Part shown: positions 17,034-27,112 of the stretch, in pieces
Position numbering within the stretch: the first letter of the stretch is position 1
Layout: every line of letters starts with the position of its first letter
Assembly (NCBI GenBank): GCA_013002025.1
Contig: JABDKW010000025.1
Span: 80,001-144,000 of the forward strand
DNA: 64,000 nucleotides
Source: Gammaproteobacteria bacterium
GTDB taxonomy: Bacteria > Pseudomonadota > Gammaproteobacteria > Arenicellales > Arenicellaceae
Direction: 5' to 3'
Program-made: the position numbers and the translations under genes
The notes under the pieces: generated by a model
Seen by the model: only the letters and a program-made list of their open reading frames with translations
Databases searched by the model: none
Told to the model about the DNA's origin: nothing

Positions 17034-17819
17034 CTAGCTAAATTCGGCAGCACGTTTTTGCGTGAATGCGCTAACGCCTTCACGCCCATCGGGTGAGGCC
17101 GCCGTGTCTGCAATGGTTGCGGTTTCCAAGTTCAGTTGCGCTTCCAACTCGCTAGTGGAACTGGCCAGCAGCAATTTTTTGATTGCCCCGTAAGAACCGC
17201 GCGGCCCAGCGGCAAACTGTTCCGCCAGCGCCTGTGCCTCGGCCATTAACTGCGCATCCGGCACCACTTTATTCACCAGCCCCCATTGCAGTGCTTCATC
17301 AGCATCCAGCATTCGATTGGTAAACATCAGTTCCTGAGTCTTTCTGAGGCCGATCAGGCGGGGCATGAAATATGATGAGCTGCCGTCAGGGCTTAACCCA
17401 ACATTGGTATAAGCCATGGTGAACTTGGCTGATTCTCCAGCCAATACCATATCACCGCAAATTGCGGTGCTAAAACCGGCCCCGGCGGCCATCCCGTTGA
17501 CTGCGACAACCAGCGGCGCCTGCATACGCGAGAAACACGCAATTGCTGCGTGTAAGTTGTCGGCAATATGGGCTATGCCCTGTTTTACATCTGCGCCCAT
17601 AGCGGCCATGAATTTAACATCACCACCGGCACAGAAAAAACGTCCGGCACCGGTGAGTATGACGGCCTTAACTTTGTCATTGGCGGCCACTTCTGAGGCT
17701 GCCTGAGATAACTCCTCGGCCATTCTGGTATTTAAACCGTTGGCGGCATCCGGCCGATTCAGTCGTATCGTTGCGACCCGTTCGGTGACGGAGCACTCAA
17801 GTGTTTCAAAGTTGGTCAT
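17034..17819 (-). CDS. Enoyl-CoA hydratase/isomerase family protein
   Basis: A 261 aa crotonase-fold enzyme acting on an acyl-CoA thioester in the cytoplasm. IRLNRPDAANGLN starts the fold, FCAGGDVKFM forms the first oxyanion-hole segment and AVNGMAAGAGFSTAICGD the second. The next conserved block reads NVGLSPDGSSSYFMPRLIG, with an aspartate in place of the hydratase glutamate, a pattern seen in PaaG-like isomerases. An isomerase or another non-classical crotonase reaction is therefore as likely as plain hydration. It lies 51 bp downstream of the EncFtn gene on the same strand and may be co-transcribed with it. Confidence 0.85.
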   Translation of the reverse strand: MTNFETLECSVTERVATIRLNRPDAANGLNTRMAEELSQAASEVAANDKVKAVILTGAGRFFCAGGDVKFMAAMGADVKQGIAHIADNLHAAIACFSRMQAPLVVAVNGMAAGAGFSTAICGDMVLAGESAKFTMAYTNVGLSPDGSSSYFMPRLIGLRKTQELMFTNRMLDADEALQWGLVNKVVPDAQLMAEAQALAEQFAAGPRGSYGAIKKLLLASSTSELEAQLNLETATIADTAASPDGREGVSAFTQKRAAEFS

Positions 17820-17870
17820 AGGTTTGGATGTTTAAGTTGCCCAGCAGGCATCCGGGATTGCCATGTTGGG

Positions 17871-18170
17871 CTAATGGTCATGCGAATGGTGTGAGATTTC
17901 ACCATCACTAAACAGGTAATCTTTGAGCTCTTTGTCGAGCACAGGGTCGCGACGCCGGATCCATTCCAATACCATGGCGGCATGTTCTTTCTCTTCATCG
18001 CGGTTATGTTCAAGTATGGCCTTCAACTCATCATCCTTACAGGCGTCTACTCGCTGGTTATACCAATCGACTGCTTCCAACTCTTCCATTAGGGAAGTAA
18101 TGGCGCGATGCATATCGCGAGTTTCATCACTCAGTTCATCAATCGGTTCATGATAACCTTCATTAGCCAT
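17871..18170 (-). CDS. Encapsulated ferritin-like protein (EncFtn)
   Basis: A 99 aa, two-helix ferritin-like protein strongly matching the EncFtn family. EncFtn forms an annular decamer with ferroxidase sites at subunit interfaces and is normally packed inside an encapsulin shell for iron storage. Residues corresponding to the Rhodospirillum rubrum ferroxidase centre are all kept: E30, W36, Y37, E60 and H63, in MEELEAVDWYNQRVDA and HNRDEEKEHAAMVLEW. The ATG at 18170 has GGAG at suitable spacing. The C-terminus (SDGEISHHSHDH) is short and has no recognisable encapsulin-targeting peptide, and no encapsulin gene is in the window. Confidence 0.88.
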   Translation of the reverse strand: MANEGYHEPIDELSDETRDMHRAITSLMEELEAVDWYNQRVDACKDDELKAILEHNRDEEKEHAAMVLEWIRRRDPVLDKELKDYLFSDGEISHHSHDH

Positions 18171-18405
18171 AGGGGCGCTCCACATATTCTATTGCGCAAA
18201 CTGGTGTGCCGCACAAACATCTTAATACAGCGAAAATGGAGCCATGGCCAAACTGATATTCAGTTCAAAATCCGCCCAATCTCGCATCGTTATATTTTTA
18301 TCTACCCCTGATAGCAATTTCGCACATTCGCTGGCGCAGTGCAATTGCTTTGGGCGCATTCGTAGCACACTTGTAATCGGCTATTTCGGCGCTACACTTG
18401 AGCCC

Positions 18406-20358
18406 ATGCTGGAGCTAATAAACTTATCAATGCGCCGTGGAGAGACGCTTTTATTCGATGGCGCGAACTGTCAAATTCACGCTGGCCAAAAAGTGGGCCT
18501 GACCGGCGCCAATGGCTGTGGCAAGTCCAGCCTGTTTTCGGCAATCTTGCAGCACCTAATCCCCGACCAAGGTGAAATTAAGATTCCCCAAGACTGGGTG
18601 GTCGCCCACGTTGCGCAGGAGGCCCCATCAGATCAACGCGCCGCCCTCGATCATGTATTAGATGGAGACGCCGAATGGCGTGAACTCGATACCGCACTCC
18701 AGCAAACTGACCACCCCAAGTTTCTGAAATGGCAGTCCCGCTATGAAGAAATCGACGGCTATGCCGCCGCTAGCCGTGCCGCGCAATTGCTGTATGGGCT
18801 GGGCTTTGATAGCGATGATCATCATCGCCCGGCCAGGGAATTCTCAGGCGGTTGGCGAGTGCGCCTGAATGTTGCGCGCGCACTCATGTGCCGCTCGGAT
18901 TTATTGTTGTTAGATGAACCGACCAACCACCTCGATTTGGATGCGGTGCTGTGGCTGGAGCATTGGCTCAAACACTACCCCGGCACGTTAATACTGATTG
19001 CCCATGACCGTGACTTTCTGGATCAACTGACCACCCATACCTTACACATCGAAAATCAGCAGGCCAGAATCTACAAAGGTAATTATTCGAGCTTTGAAAA
19101 CATTCGCACAGAACAATTAGCCAATCAACAATCACAATACGCCAAGCAGCAACGTGAAATTGAACATATGCAGGATTTCGTGCGGCGCTTCAAGGCCAAA
19201 GCCACCAAGGCCCGGCAGGCACAGAGCCGCCTGAAAGCGCTCGAAAAAATGGAGCGTATTGCACCCGCGCATGTCGATTCGCCCTTCAGCTTCTCGATTC
19301 CCGACCCCGACAAGAACCCCAGCCCACTTCTCAGCCTGCACGATGCCTGTGTCGGATATGCGCAGACCGCAATTGTGGAACAGATCAATTTCGTCATGAC
19401 ACCGGGCGATCGAATCGGTCTGATTGGACCAAATGGCGCCGGTAAATCCACCCTGATTAAACTGTTAGCCGGCGAATTAAAACTGATGAGTGGCAATTAC
19501 CATCGCTCCAAAGAAATCAACATCGGTTATTTCGCACAACATCAGATTGAGCAGTTGCAGATGCAGCATAGCCCGATGGAGCACATCAAATTGCTCGACG
19601 CCGAATGTAATAACGGCACCGCCACTGAAAATCAGCTACGCCGTTATCTTGGTAGCTTCGGCTTCAGCGGCAATAAAGCCACCGCCAAGGTCGCGCCATT
19701 TTCAGGTGGCGAAAAATCACGGCTGGCGCTGGCTTTAATTTGTTATCAACGGCCGAATCTGCTGCTATTGGATGAGCCAACCAACCACCTTGATCTGGAA
19801 ATGCGCCAGGCACTGGCGGTTGCGCTACAAGACTATGCCGGCGCCGTAGTGCTGGTTTCACACGACCGTCATCTGCTCAAGGTCAACTCTGACAAACTGA
19901 TTCTGGTTGCCCATGGTCGCGCCAGCGAATTTCAAGGCAGTGTTGACGATTACCCGAAATGGCTAATTGAACATAAACGGGGCGGCACTCAGCACATTGC
20001 CCCGGAGCAGGCAGCTGCACCTGCGGCCGAGCTCGCACCAAAAACCAATACTGCCAGCGCACGCAAGGAGCAAAAACGGGAGGCCGCTGAACTACGCAAA
20101 CAATTACAACCGCTGAATAGCCGTATTCAACGCTGCGAGCGTGTCATGGAGAAATTAAACGAGCAAAAATCACAATTGGATGCCGCCTTAAGTGACTCTG
20201 AGCTGTACCAGAGTGAACAGAAAGAGCAACTCAAACAATTGCTCACGGATCAGGCCTATTTGCAAAAAGAGATCGATGCCGCCGAAGCAGACTGGCTTAA
20301 TGCCCATGAAGCTTACGAGGCAGCGCAAGCAGATCTGCAGGCTCGAGTCGCAGGGTGA
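18406..20358 (+). CDS. yheS: ABC-F family ATPase (YheS-like)
   Basis: A 650 aa soluble protein with two ABC nucleotide-binding domains and no membrane segments. Walker A motifs are GANGCGKS at 34-41 and GPNGAGKS at 341-348; both domains have the ABC-F signature (FSGGWRVRLNVARAL and FSGGEKSRLALAL) and LLLDEPTNHLDL. A charged linker lies between the domains, and a C-terminal coiled coil spans roughly the last 90 residues. ABC-F proteins act on the ribosome; YheS is the best match by size and C-terminal extension. The ATG at 18406 is preferred because the family N-terminus (MLELINLSMRRGE) begins there. Confidence 0.87.
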   Translation: MLELINLSMRRGETLLFDGANCQIHAGQKVGLTGANGCGKSSLFSAILQHLIPDQGEIKIPQDWVVAHVAQEAPSDQRAALDHVLDGDAEWRELDTALQQTDHPKFLKWQSRYEEIDGYAAASRAAQLLYGLGFDSDDHHRPAREFSGGWRVRLNVARALMCRSDLLLLDEPTNHLDLDAVLWLEHWLKHYPGTLILIAHDRDFLDQLTTHTLHIENQQARIYKGNYSSFENIRTEQLANQQSQYAKQQREIEHMQDFVRRFKAKATKARQAQSRLKALEKMERIAPAHVDSPFSFSIPDPDKNPSPLLSLHDACVGYAQTAIVEQINFVMTPGDRIGLIGPNGAGKSTLIKLLAGELKLMSGNYHRSKEINIGYFAQHQIEQLQMQHSPMEHIKLLDAECNNGTATENQLRRYLGSFGFSGNKATAKVAPFSGGEKSRLALALICYQRPNLLLLDEPTNHLDLEMRQALAVALQDYAGAVVLVSHDRHLLKVNSDKLILVAHGRASEFQGSVDDYPKWLIEHKRGGTQHIAPEQAAAPAAELAPKTNTASARKEQKREAAELRKQLQPLNSRIQRCERVMEKLNEQKSQLDAALSDSELYQSEQKEQLKQLLTDQAYLQKEIDAAEADWLNAHEAYEAAQADLQARVAG

Positions 20359-21251
20359 GTGAGCGCCCGCATATCGCAATAATTGGCGGCGGCCGGGTAG
20401 GCGCCAGCCTGGCCTATGCATTTGCCGAGAACGGACATACTATAAAGCTTGGTGTAACGACGCGCGACGGCAAGTTATCACAGCCCGATTGGGGTCAATA
20501 TAGCCCGCAAAACAATCTGCAGGTTTGTCAGGCCAGAGCGGCGCTGGCGGGTGCGAAAACCGTATTACTGACCGTGGCTGACCAGCAGATCAAACCGGTG
20601 TGTGAGGCGCTATCCAGTCACCTTGAACCGTCCAGCGTCGTCGCACATTGTTCCGGCATTCTCGGTAGCGACGTCCTGGCCGCGGCTGCCGACCACGGAA
20701 TGGCGACCGCATCAGTGCACCCACTGGCTAGCTTTCCGTCGGTGCAGGCCGGTATTGCATGGCTGAGTACTCGCGAGCACGGCTGTTATTGCTACAGTGA
20801 AGGGGATGAGTCCGCGCTACAGGCGCTAGAGCCATTGTTTGCCGGGTTGGGGTTTAAAACGCGGCGCGTAAACCCCGCAGCCAAGCCCTTGTATCACGCC
20901 GCTAGCGTGTTTGCCTGTAACTACCTGAACGTCTTAATTGAGCTAAGCCTGCAATGCGGTGATGCGGCAGATCTTGAGCGGAATGAACTATTCGAGGCCT
21001 TGCGCCCCCTGATCGATACAACTTTGGCGAATATCGCCAGCCATGGCACCACGGCCGCGTTGAGCGGCCCGGTCATGCGCGCCGACCTTGATACACTAAG
21101 CCTGCACTCACAGGCACTGGCCAAAATTGACCCCGCGTTGGAGGAATCCTATCGCGATCTAGGCCGACATGCCGTCGCGCTGGCGGCGCAGAGCAAGACC
21201 TTGAGTGATCAGCAATTAAAGGCGCTGCTGGCGCTGCTTAAAAAGCCGTAA
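20355..21251 (+). CDS. Rossmann-like and DUF2520 domain protein
   Basis: A 298 aa protein of the Rossmann-like/DUF2520 family, related to 6-phosphogluconate- and ketopantoate-reductase-like dehydrogenases. The N-terminus IAIIGGGRVGASLAYAF carries the GxGxxG dinucleotide-binding motif, followed by VVAHCSGILGSDVL and a conserved ASVHPLASFPS. The C-terminal helical half has YHAASVFACNYLNVLIELS, typical of the DUF2520 dimerisation domain. The GTG start overlaps the stop of the ABC-F gene (GTGA), so the two are translationally coupled. The substrate is not known. Confidence 0.8.
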   Translation: MSERPHIAIIGGGRVGASLAYAFAENGHTIKLGVTTRDGKLSQPDWGQYSPQNNLQVCQARAALAGAKTVLLTVADQQIKPVCEALSSHLEPSSVVAHCSGILGSDVLAAAADHGMATASVHPLASFPSVQAGIAWLSTREHGCYCYSEGDESALQALEPLFAGLGFKTRRVNPAAKPLYHAASVFACNYLNVLIELSLQCGDAADLERNELFEALRPLIDTTLANIASHGTTAALSGPVMRADLDTLSLHSQALAKIDPALEESYRDLGRHAVALAAQSKTLSDQQLKALLALLKKP

Positions 21252-21261
21252 GGCGCGCGCT

Positions 21262-22920
21262 CTACTGCCAGACAATCTCGCCGCCCGTGATCCGGCTTAT
21301 CAAACTCGAGTATTTTTGTTCGAGTTCAGCACGCTTAATTTTCAGCGTGGGCGTCAGTAATCCATTCTCCACAGTCCAGGAATCGGAGGCGATGTAAATC
21401 CCGCCCATACATTCGTGTTTCTCCACCTCTGCATTAACGGACGCCAGCGTCGCAGACAGGCTTTGCGATATTTCTTCACGCGATAATCCCGCCGTCAACT
21501 CCTGAGATAATACAATCGCTACGACCGGCTGCGGTAGACCGGCGCCCATCACACAACTCTGTTCGATCAGCTGATTAATGCCCAACTTACTTTCCAGCGG
21601 CACGGGTGCAACATACTTGCCTTTGGCGGTTTTAAATTGATCTTTAACCCGGCCGGTTATTGTTAAGTAACCATCAGCATCCATTTCCGCCTTGTCGCCG
21701 GTACGCATAAAGCCGTCATCAGTAAAGGTTTCTGCGGTGGCCTCCGGGTTTTTGTAGTATTCCTTAAAAACAGCGTCACCACGCAATAAAATCTCACCCT
21801 GTTCCGACAGCTTGATTTCCAGACCCTCCATGGCATGACCAATGGTGCCGATTTTCTCGCCCCTGAAGGGGAAGTTAGTGGTGCCCATGCCACTGCATTC
21901 GGTCATGCCCCAGGCTTCTGAAATTTCAATTCCGAGCCGTGCATACCATTGCAAAATCGAGGGCGGTACCGGCGCGCTGCCACAGCCACAACTGCGCACA
22001 TACTCAAGCCCTAATTGGCGCTTAATACGTCGCTTAACCAGATTACAAATAACCGGGATACGCAGCAATATGTCCAATCGCTCCTGCGGCAACTTGGACA
22101 ATACACCCGCCTGAAACTTCAGCCACAATCGAGGTACCGACAAAAAGAACGTGACCCTGGCCGACTTCAAGTCTTCCAGAAACGTGTCCAGGCTGTGATT
22201 GAAAGTTACTTCAGCCTGCACATACAAACTACTGTACTCGATCAACGCACGCTCAGTAATGTGCGCTAACGGCAGGTAGGAAATTACCCTGGCCTGCATG
22301 CCCTGTTCCATAAGATTTGCGGCACTGATGCCACCATACATAATATTTCGATAGGTGAGCACGACCCCCTTGGGCTTGCCCGTGGAGCCGGATGTGTAGG
22401 TGATAGAGAAGGTATCCTGATGGTCAGGCTGATGCGGCATTTTAAGCGGTTCATGCTGTTGCAACAGGTCACTCATCTGATAGCGACAGGGCATGGTCAG
22501 ATAAGGCATCGCGATACTGATAAGCTGTTCCGGGATGGCTGCCTGTGCTGCACTAAAATCAGCCAATTTTCCCACCACGACGGCGCGCGCCCCGCTGTGA
22601 TCAACAATGTAGCTGATGGTTTCCTTACCTGCCGTGTAATAAATCGGCACTGAAATCAAACCAGCCGCCTGAATCGCAAAATCAGTGATAAACCATTCAG
22701 CGCAATTTTCTGACAGGATGACAACCCGGTCGCCCGTTTCCAGACCCAGAGACTTGAAGGCCGCCGCCAAGCTCAACACCTGTCGGCTAACCTCGCCCCA
22801 GGAATATTCCTGATAATGGTCACCTCGCGGCTGTCTCAAATAGGTTTTGTCGGGAGTTTGCTGCGCCCAATGCTGCAACATCGCGATGGGCATGGGCGCG
22901 GTGGATACTTCTCTATTCAT
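21262..22920 (-). CDS. Long-chain acyl-CoA synthetase (AMP-binding)
   Basis: A 552 aa adenylate-forming enzyme that activates a fatty acid with ATP and CoA. The AMP-binding P-loop is YTSGSTGKPKG at about residues 175-185; AWGMTECSG and GDKAEMDADGYLTITGRVKDQFKTAKGKY are the later family motifs, the last ending in the catalytic-lysine region. It resembles the FadD15-type group rather than the short-chain acetyl-CoA synthetases. It lies downstream of fumarase on the same strand with a 76 bp gap; functional linkage to that gene is not evident. Confidence 0.87.
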   Translation of the reverse strand: MNREVSTAPMPIAMLQHWAQQTPDKTYLRQPRGDHYQEYSWGEVSRQVLSLAAAFKSLGLETGDRVVILSENCAEWFITDFAIQAAGLISVPIYYTAGKETISYIVDHSGARAVVVGKLADFSAAQAAIPEQLISIAMPYLTMPCRYQMSDLLQQHEPLKMPHQPDHQDTFSITYTSGSTGKPKGVVLTYRNIMYGGISAANLMEQGMQARVISYLPLAHITERALIEYSSLYVQAEVTFNHSLDTFLEDLKSARVTFFLSVPRLWLKFQAGVLSKLPQERLDILLRIPVICNLVKRRIKRQLGLEYVRSCGCGSAPVPPSILQWYARLGIEISEAWGMTECSGMGTTNFPFRGEKIGTIGHAMEGLEIKLSEQGEILLRGDAVFKEYYKNPEATAETFTDDGFMRTGDKAEMDADGYLTITGRVKDQFKTAKGKYVAPVPLESKLGINQLIEQSCVMGAGLPQPVVAIVLSQELTAGLSREEISQSLSATLASVNAEVEKHECMGGIYIASDSWTVENGLLTPTLKIKRAELEQKYSSLISRITGGEIVWQ

Positions 22921-22996
22921 TAAAATAGTCTTCTTTTTGGGGAAACGTGTTTTTTTTGGAACTAACGGATCACAGCTCGAACGGCTGCTTGGATGA

Positions 22997-24517
22997 TCAT
23001 ACGACCTGGATTTTTTGTGCTATCAGACTCTTCCACTTAGCGGGCCCCGTAGAGTGCACGGATTCGCCAGAAGTATCAACCGCTACTGTCACCGGCATAT
23101 CGTGGACTTCAAATTCATGGATTGCCTCCATGCCCAACTCGGGAAACGCGACAATTTTTGACCCGGTAATGGCCTTCGACACCAGATAGGCTGCCCCACC
23201 AACCGCCATAAGGTAAACAGCCTGGTGTTTTGCGATCGAATCAATGGTGGCCGGCCCGCGCTCCGCTTTGCCGATCATGCCGATTAAACCCGCCTTTTCA
23301 AGCATCATATCGGTAAACTTATCCATCCGCGTCGCGGTGGTCGGCCCGGCCGGACCCACTGCTTCATCGCGTACGGCATCCACCGGCCCCACGTAATAAA
23401 TAAAACGATTGGTGAAGTCCACGCCATTGGGTAAGCCTTCACCGCTCTCCAGCAGGCTCTGAATGCGCTTATGGGCTGCATCGCGACCGGTTAATAACTT
23501 GCCGCTCAGCAGTAAGGTTTCGCCGGGTTTCCACTCCAACATATCAGTCTTTTTGAGTGTGTCGAGATTAACTCTGCGCGCGCTGGGGCCAACATCCCAG
23601 CTTATTTCCGGCCAGTCAGACAGGCTGGGCTGCGTTTGCAGCGCTGGCCCACTGCCATCCAGCACAAAATGAGCATGTCTGGTGGCTGCACAGTTGGGAA
23701 TCATGGTAACTGGCTTGGAAGCAGCATGAGTCGGGAAATCTTTGATTTTAACGTCCAGAACTGTGGTCAGGCCGCCAAGCCCTTGAGCACCAATGCCCAA
23801 TTGATTAACCTTTTCATATAATTCCAACCGCAGTTCTTCGAGACGGTTGGAGGGTCCACGCGCTTTAAGCTCATGTATATCGATTGATTCCATCAACACT
23901 TCTTTGGCTAATACCGCAGACTTTTCAGCAGTGCCTCCTACGCCAATACCGAGCATACCGGGTGGGCACCAGCCGGCCCCCATCGTAGGCAAGGTTTCTA
24001 ATACCCAGTCAACCAGCGAGTCACTGGGGTTAAGCATGACCATTTTCGATTTATTTTCTGAGCCGCCGCCCTTGGCTGCAACATCAATCTCCACCGTGTC
24101 CCCTTCGACGATATCGTAGTGAATGACGGCGGGCGTATTATCGCCAGTGTTTTTTCGTTCTCCCAGAGGGTCTGCCAGAATCGACGCCCGCAAAATATTA
24201 TCAGGGTGCAGATAGGCGCGTCGCACGCCCTCGTTGATCATGTCGCTAACCGAGCCCTCACCTTCCCAGGTGACATCCATACCGACCTTGACAAAAATAG
24301 TCACAATGCCGGTGTCCTGGCAGATCGGGCGCCGCCCTTCGGCACACATCCTCGAATTCACTAATATCTGTGCCATCGCATCTTTAGCGGCCTGAGATTC
24401 CTCCTGCAGATACGCCTGATGCATAGCATCAACAAAGTCTTTAGGGTGGAAGTAAGATATAAATTGCAACGCGTCGGCGACGCTTTCGACCAGATCTTCT
24501 TGTTTGATAATTGTCAT
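22997..24517 (-). CDS. fumA: Class I (iron-sulfur) fumarate hydratase
   Basis: A 506 aa class I fumarase, interconverting fumarate and malate in the TCA cycle with an oxygen-sensitive 4Fe-4S cluster. The cluster-ligand regions are visible as RRPICQDTG, GAGWCPPGMLG and MIPNCAATRHAHF. The C-terminal beta domain begins near VDFTNRFIYYVGPVD. A single chain with N- and C-terminal domains matches the FumA/FumB type. The ATG at 24517 (MTIIKQEDLVESV) was chosen over a longer frame. The paralogue symbol is by convention; only the class is certain. Transcribed divergently from proS. Confidence 0.93.
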   Translation of the reverse strand: MTIIKQEDLVESVADALQFISYFHPKDFVDAMHQAYLQEESQAAKDAMAQILVNSRMCAEGRRPICQDTGIVTIFVKVGMDVTWEGEGSVSDMINEGVRRAYLHPDNILRASILADPLGERKNTGDNTPAVIHYDIVEGDTVEIDVAAKGGGSENKSKMVMLNPSDSLVDWVLETLPTMGAGWCPPGMLGIGVGGTAEKSAVLAKEVLMESIDIHELKARGPSNRLEELRLELYEKVNQLGIGAQGLGGLTTVLDVKIKDFPTHAASKPVTMIPNCAATRHAHFVLDGSGPALQTQPSLSDWPEISWDVGPSARRVNLDTLKKTDMLEWKPGETLLLSGKLLTGRDAAHKRIQSLLESGEGLPNGVDFTNRFIYYVGPVDAVRDEAVGPAGPTTATRMDKFTDMMLEKAGLIGMIGKAERGPATIDSIAKHQAVYLMAVGGAAYLVSKAITGSKIVAFPELGMEAIHEFEVHDMPVTVAVDTSGESVHSTGPAKWKSLIAQKIQVV

Positions 24518-24742
24518 GGTTCTGCGCTCTTTAAAGTTAAAGTAGTTTAGAGATTCTGCCCATAAATCGTTGTAACAGAATACGGCACAGTTGCCCGCTA
24601 CCCAATTCACACGCTATTATAGCCTGCTTTGCGAAATCAGGCCTGTGCTAGCTCCGCGGGCGCCATCAGAAACCGTTCTCCTGAGTCTAAATTTAGTCCA
24701 AATCAGCGCCTCCCGCGAGAGGATGCGTGACAATAAAAATCT

Positions 24743-26464
24743 ATGCGAACCTCAAACTTTTTACTGGCTACCGTCAAAGAAACTCCTGCTGACGCCGAGA
24801 TCATCAGTCATCAGCTGATGCTGCGCGCCGGGCTGATTCGCAAAGTAGCAGCCGGCATATACAACTGGCTTCCAACCGGCCTGCGTGTAATGCGCAAAGT
24901 CGAAGCGGTGGTGCGTGAAGAAATGGATGCTGCCGGCGCCCAGGAACTGATGATGCCCGCGGTACAACCGGCCGAACTGTGGCAGGAATCGGGCCGTTGG
25001 GAAATGTACGGCGGCGAATTACTGCGCATGCAGGATCGCCATCAGCGCGACTTTTGTTTCGGGCCCACGCACGAAGAAATTATCACGTCGCTAATTCGCA
25101 ATGAGATTCGCAGCTACAAACAATTACCCGCCAACTTCTATCAGATCCAAACCAAATTTCGTGACGAGCGCCGACCACGTTTCGGCGTTATGCGCTCGCG
25201 TGAATTTGTTATGAAAGATGCCTATTCGTTTCATCAGGATCACGCCAGCCTGCAACAAACCTACGACGTTATGTTTGCCACCTACACGCGTATATTTGAA
25301 CGTCTAGGACTTGGCTTTCGGGCGGTTGAAGCCGACACTGGCAGTATTGGCGGCAGCGCTTCACATGAATTTCATGTGCTGGCTGAATCAGGCGAAGATG
25401 CAATTGCCAGCTGTGATAAGTACGACTACGCCGCCAATGTCGAGCTGGCAGAAGCCCTGGCCGTAGGGGGAGACCGAGCGGCTCCTGACCAGGATTTGGC
25501 AAAAGTCGACACGCCCGGCCAACACACCATCGCGGCAGTCTGTGAGTTCTTGAATCTACCGGTAGAAAAAACCATAAAGACTTTGCTGGTAAAAGGCGCA
25601 GACAACCCTGCCATTGCCCTGGTATTGCGCGGCGACCACGAACTCAACGAGTTGAAGGCTGAGAAGCACCCGGCGGTGGCAACGCCCCTACAATGGCTGA
25701 GTGAAGACGAGGTAGAGGCTGCGGTCAATTGCAGTGTGGGCTCCATTGGTGTGGTTGACTTACCGATCCCCATTATTGCCGATCGATCAGCGGCAAATAT
25801 TTCAGACTTTGTTTGTGGTGCGAATGAAAATGATGTGCACTATACCGGCGTCAACTGGGGCCGTGATTGTGCGGAACCCGAAGTATTTGATCTGCGCAGT
25901 GTGCAGCAGGGCGATGTGTGTGCTCGCAGCGAGGGAGACGACAGCGACGCCGCAAGGCTCACCATTTCACGCGGCATCGAGGTTGGGCATATTTTTCAGC
26001 TCGGCACCAAATACAGCGAGGCGTTAAATGCCACCTGCCTGGATGCCAATGGTCGAGCCACTCCCATGTCAATGGGCTGTTACGGCATTGGAATAACACG
26101 CATTGTGGCCGCGGCAATCGAACAAAATCACGATCAGCGCGGTATCCTGTGGCCAGCCAACATGGCGCCCTTTGAGGTCGTGATCACACCGATTGGTTAC
26201 CACAAATCAGATCAGGTTAAGCAGGTCTGTGACGACCTTTATGCGCAACTTTCGGAGCTCGGGCACGAAGTGTTATTAGATGATCGCAACGAACGACCCG
26301 GCATCATGTTCGCCGATGCGGACTTGATCGGAATTCCGCATCGTCTTGTGGTGGGTGAAAAGAGCCTGGCCGACGACCAGATCGAATATAAAGCGCGTAC
26401 CGCAGTGGACCCTGAAAAGCTACCACGGGCTACTCTCCTCGACGCTCTGCAACAGCGATTGTAA
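24743..26464 (+). CDS. proS: Prolyl-tRNA synthetase
   Basis: A 573 aa class II aminoacyl-tRNA synthetase of the bacterial type. It begins with [20 protein letters not shown]; class II motif 2 is seen around [25 protein letters not shown] and motif 3 near [17 protein letters not shown]. Between them, roughly residues 230-390, is the YbaK-like editing insertion that removes mischarged alanine (ICDFV-type region reading [12 protein letters not shown]). The C-terminal anticodon-binding domain has [24 protein letters not shown]. Length and layout match E. coli ProS. Confidence 0.96.
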   Translation: MRTSNFLLATVKETPADAEIISHQLMLRAGLIRKVAAGIYNWLPTGLRVMRKVEAVVREEMDAAGAQELMMPAVQPAELWQESGRWEMYGGELLRMQDRHQRDFCFGPTHEEIITSLIRNEIRSYKQLPANFYQIQTKFRDERRPRFGVMRSREFVMKDAYSFHQDHASLQQTYDVMFATYTRIFERLGLGFRAVEADTGSIGGSASHEFHVLAESGEDAIASCDKYDYAANVELAEALAVGGDRAAPDQDLAKVDTPGQHTIAAVCEFLNLPVEKTIKTLLVKGADNPAIALVLRGDHELNELKAEKHPAVATPLQWLSEDEVEAAVNCSVGSIGVVDLPIPIIADRSAANISDFVCGANENDVHYTGVNWGRDCAEPEVFDLRSVQQGDVCARSEGDDSDAARLTISRGIEVGHIFQLGTKYSEALNATCLDANGRATPMSMGCYGIGITRIVAAAIEQNHDQRGILWPANMAPFEVVITPIGYHKSDQVKQVCDDLYAQLSELGHEVLLDDRNERPGIMFADADLIGIPHRLVVGEKSLADDQIEYKARTAVDPEKLPRATLLDALQQRL

Positions 26465-26485
26465 GCCGCAACCCAGCTCATCAGC

Positions 26486-27112
26486 ATGAAATTACCACTG
26501 ACAGCCATTGCCCGACACAGCTTGCTCTGCCTGTGGCTAATAGCAGGCTGCGTGCCGACACTACAAGCGCAGGAGCAAGACCCCGCATTAATCCAGGCCT
26601 TACATCAGGCCACGCGTGACATTCGCGAGCAAACCACCGACCTCAACTCTCTGGTGTGGCTGTCTGCCATGTCAGAACGCCTGGAACGCCATATCCGCAA
26701 CCCCTTCTATCGGGTGCGACTCCTGAAGGCCGTGTTTGCCGAGGCTCAACGTGCGGGGCTGGACCCACAATTGGTGCTGGCGGTGATTGATGTAGAGAGC
26801 ACCTTTAATCGTCATGCGAAGTCCAGCGCGGGTGCACAGGGGCTGATGCAGGTTATGCCGTTCTGGAAAGAGGTGTATGGCCAGCAAAGCGATGACTTAT
26901 TCAATCCTCTGGTCAGCCTGCGCTACGGGTGCACCATCTTGCGTCACTATATTGATCGATATAAAAACCAACACCGTGCGCTGGCTGCTTACAATGGCTC
27001 GCTGGGCCGCAGCAAGTACCCTAATAAGGTGATGGCGCGGCTGCGCGAAAATTGGGCGTTTGACAATGAGGCCTTCGGCCTGCAAGACGATTCAGAATTG
27101 GCGAAGCGTTAG
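26486..27112 (+). CDS. Lytic transglycosylase (SLT domain), probable lipoprotein
   Basis: A 208 aa periplasmic protein with an SLT-type transglycosylase domain that cleaves peptidoglycan glycan strands. The likely catalytic glutamate is E104 (VIDVESTFNRHAKS). Next come the conserved AQGLMQVMPFW and YGCTILRHYIDRYK blocks and the AAYNGSLG motif. The N-terminal segment ends in LIAGC at 18-22, a fair lipobox, so it may be an outer-membrane lipoprotein; cleavage at LQA after residue 28 is the alternative. It lies 21 bp after proS and probably shares its transcript. The last 4 bp overlap the convergent BrkB gene. Confidence 0.85.
   Translation: MKLPLTAIARHSLLCLWLIAGCVPTLQAQEQDPALIQALHQATRDIREQTTDLNSLVWLSAMSERLERHIRNPFYRVRLLKAVFAEAQRAGLDPQLVLAVIDVESTFNRHAKSSAGAQGLMQVMPFWKEVYGQQSDDLFNPLVSLRYGCTILRHYIDRYKNQHRALAAYNGSLGRSKYPNKVMARLRENWAFDNEAFGLQDDSELAKR

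Noticed and set aside
18244..18405. An N-terminal extension of the ABC-F protein
   Set aside because: The family N-terminus is at ATG 18406; the upstream part is low in similarity and has no ribosome-binding site.
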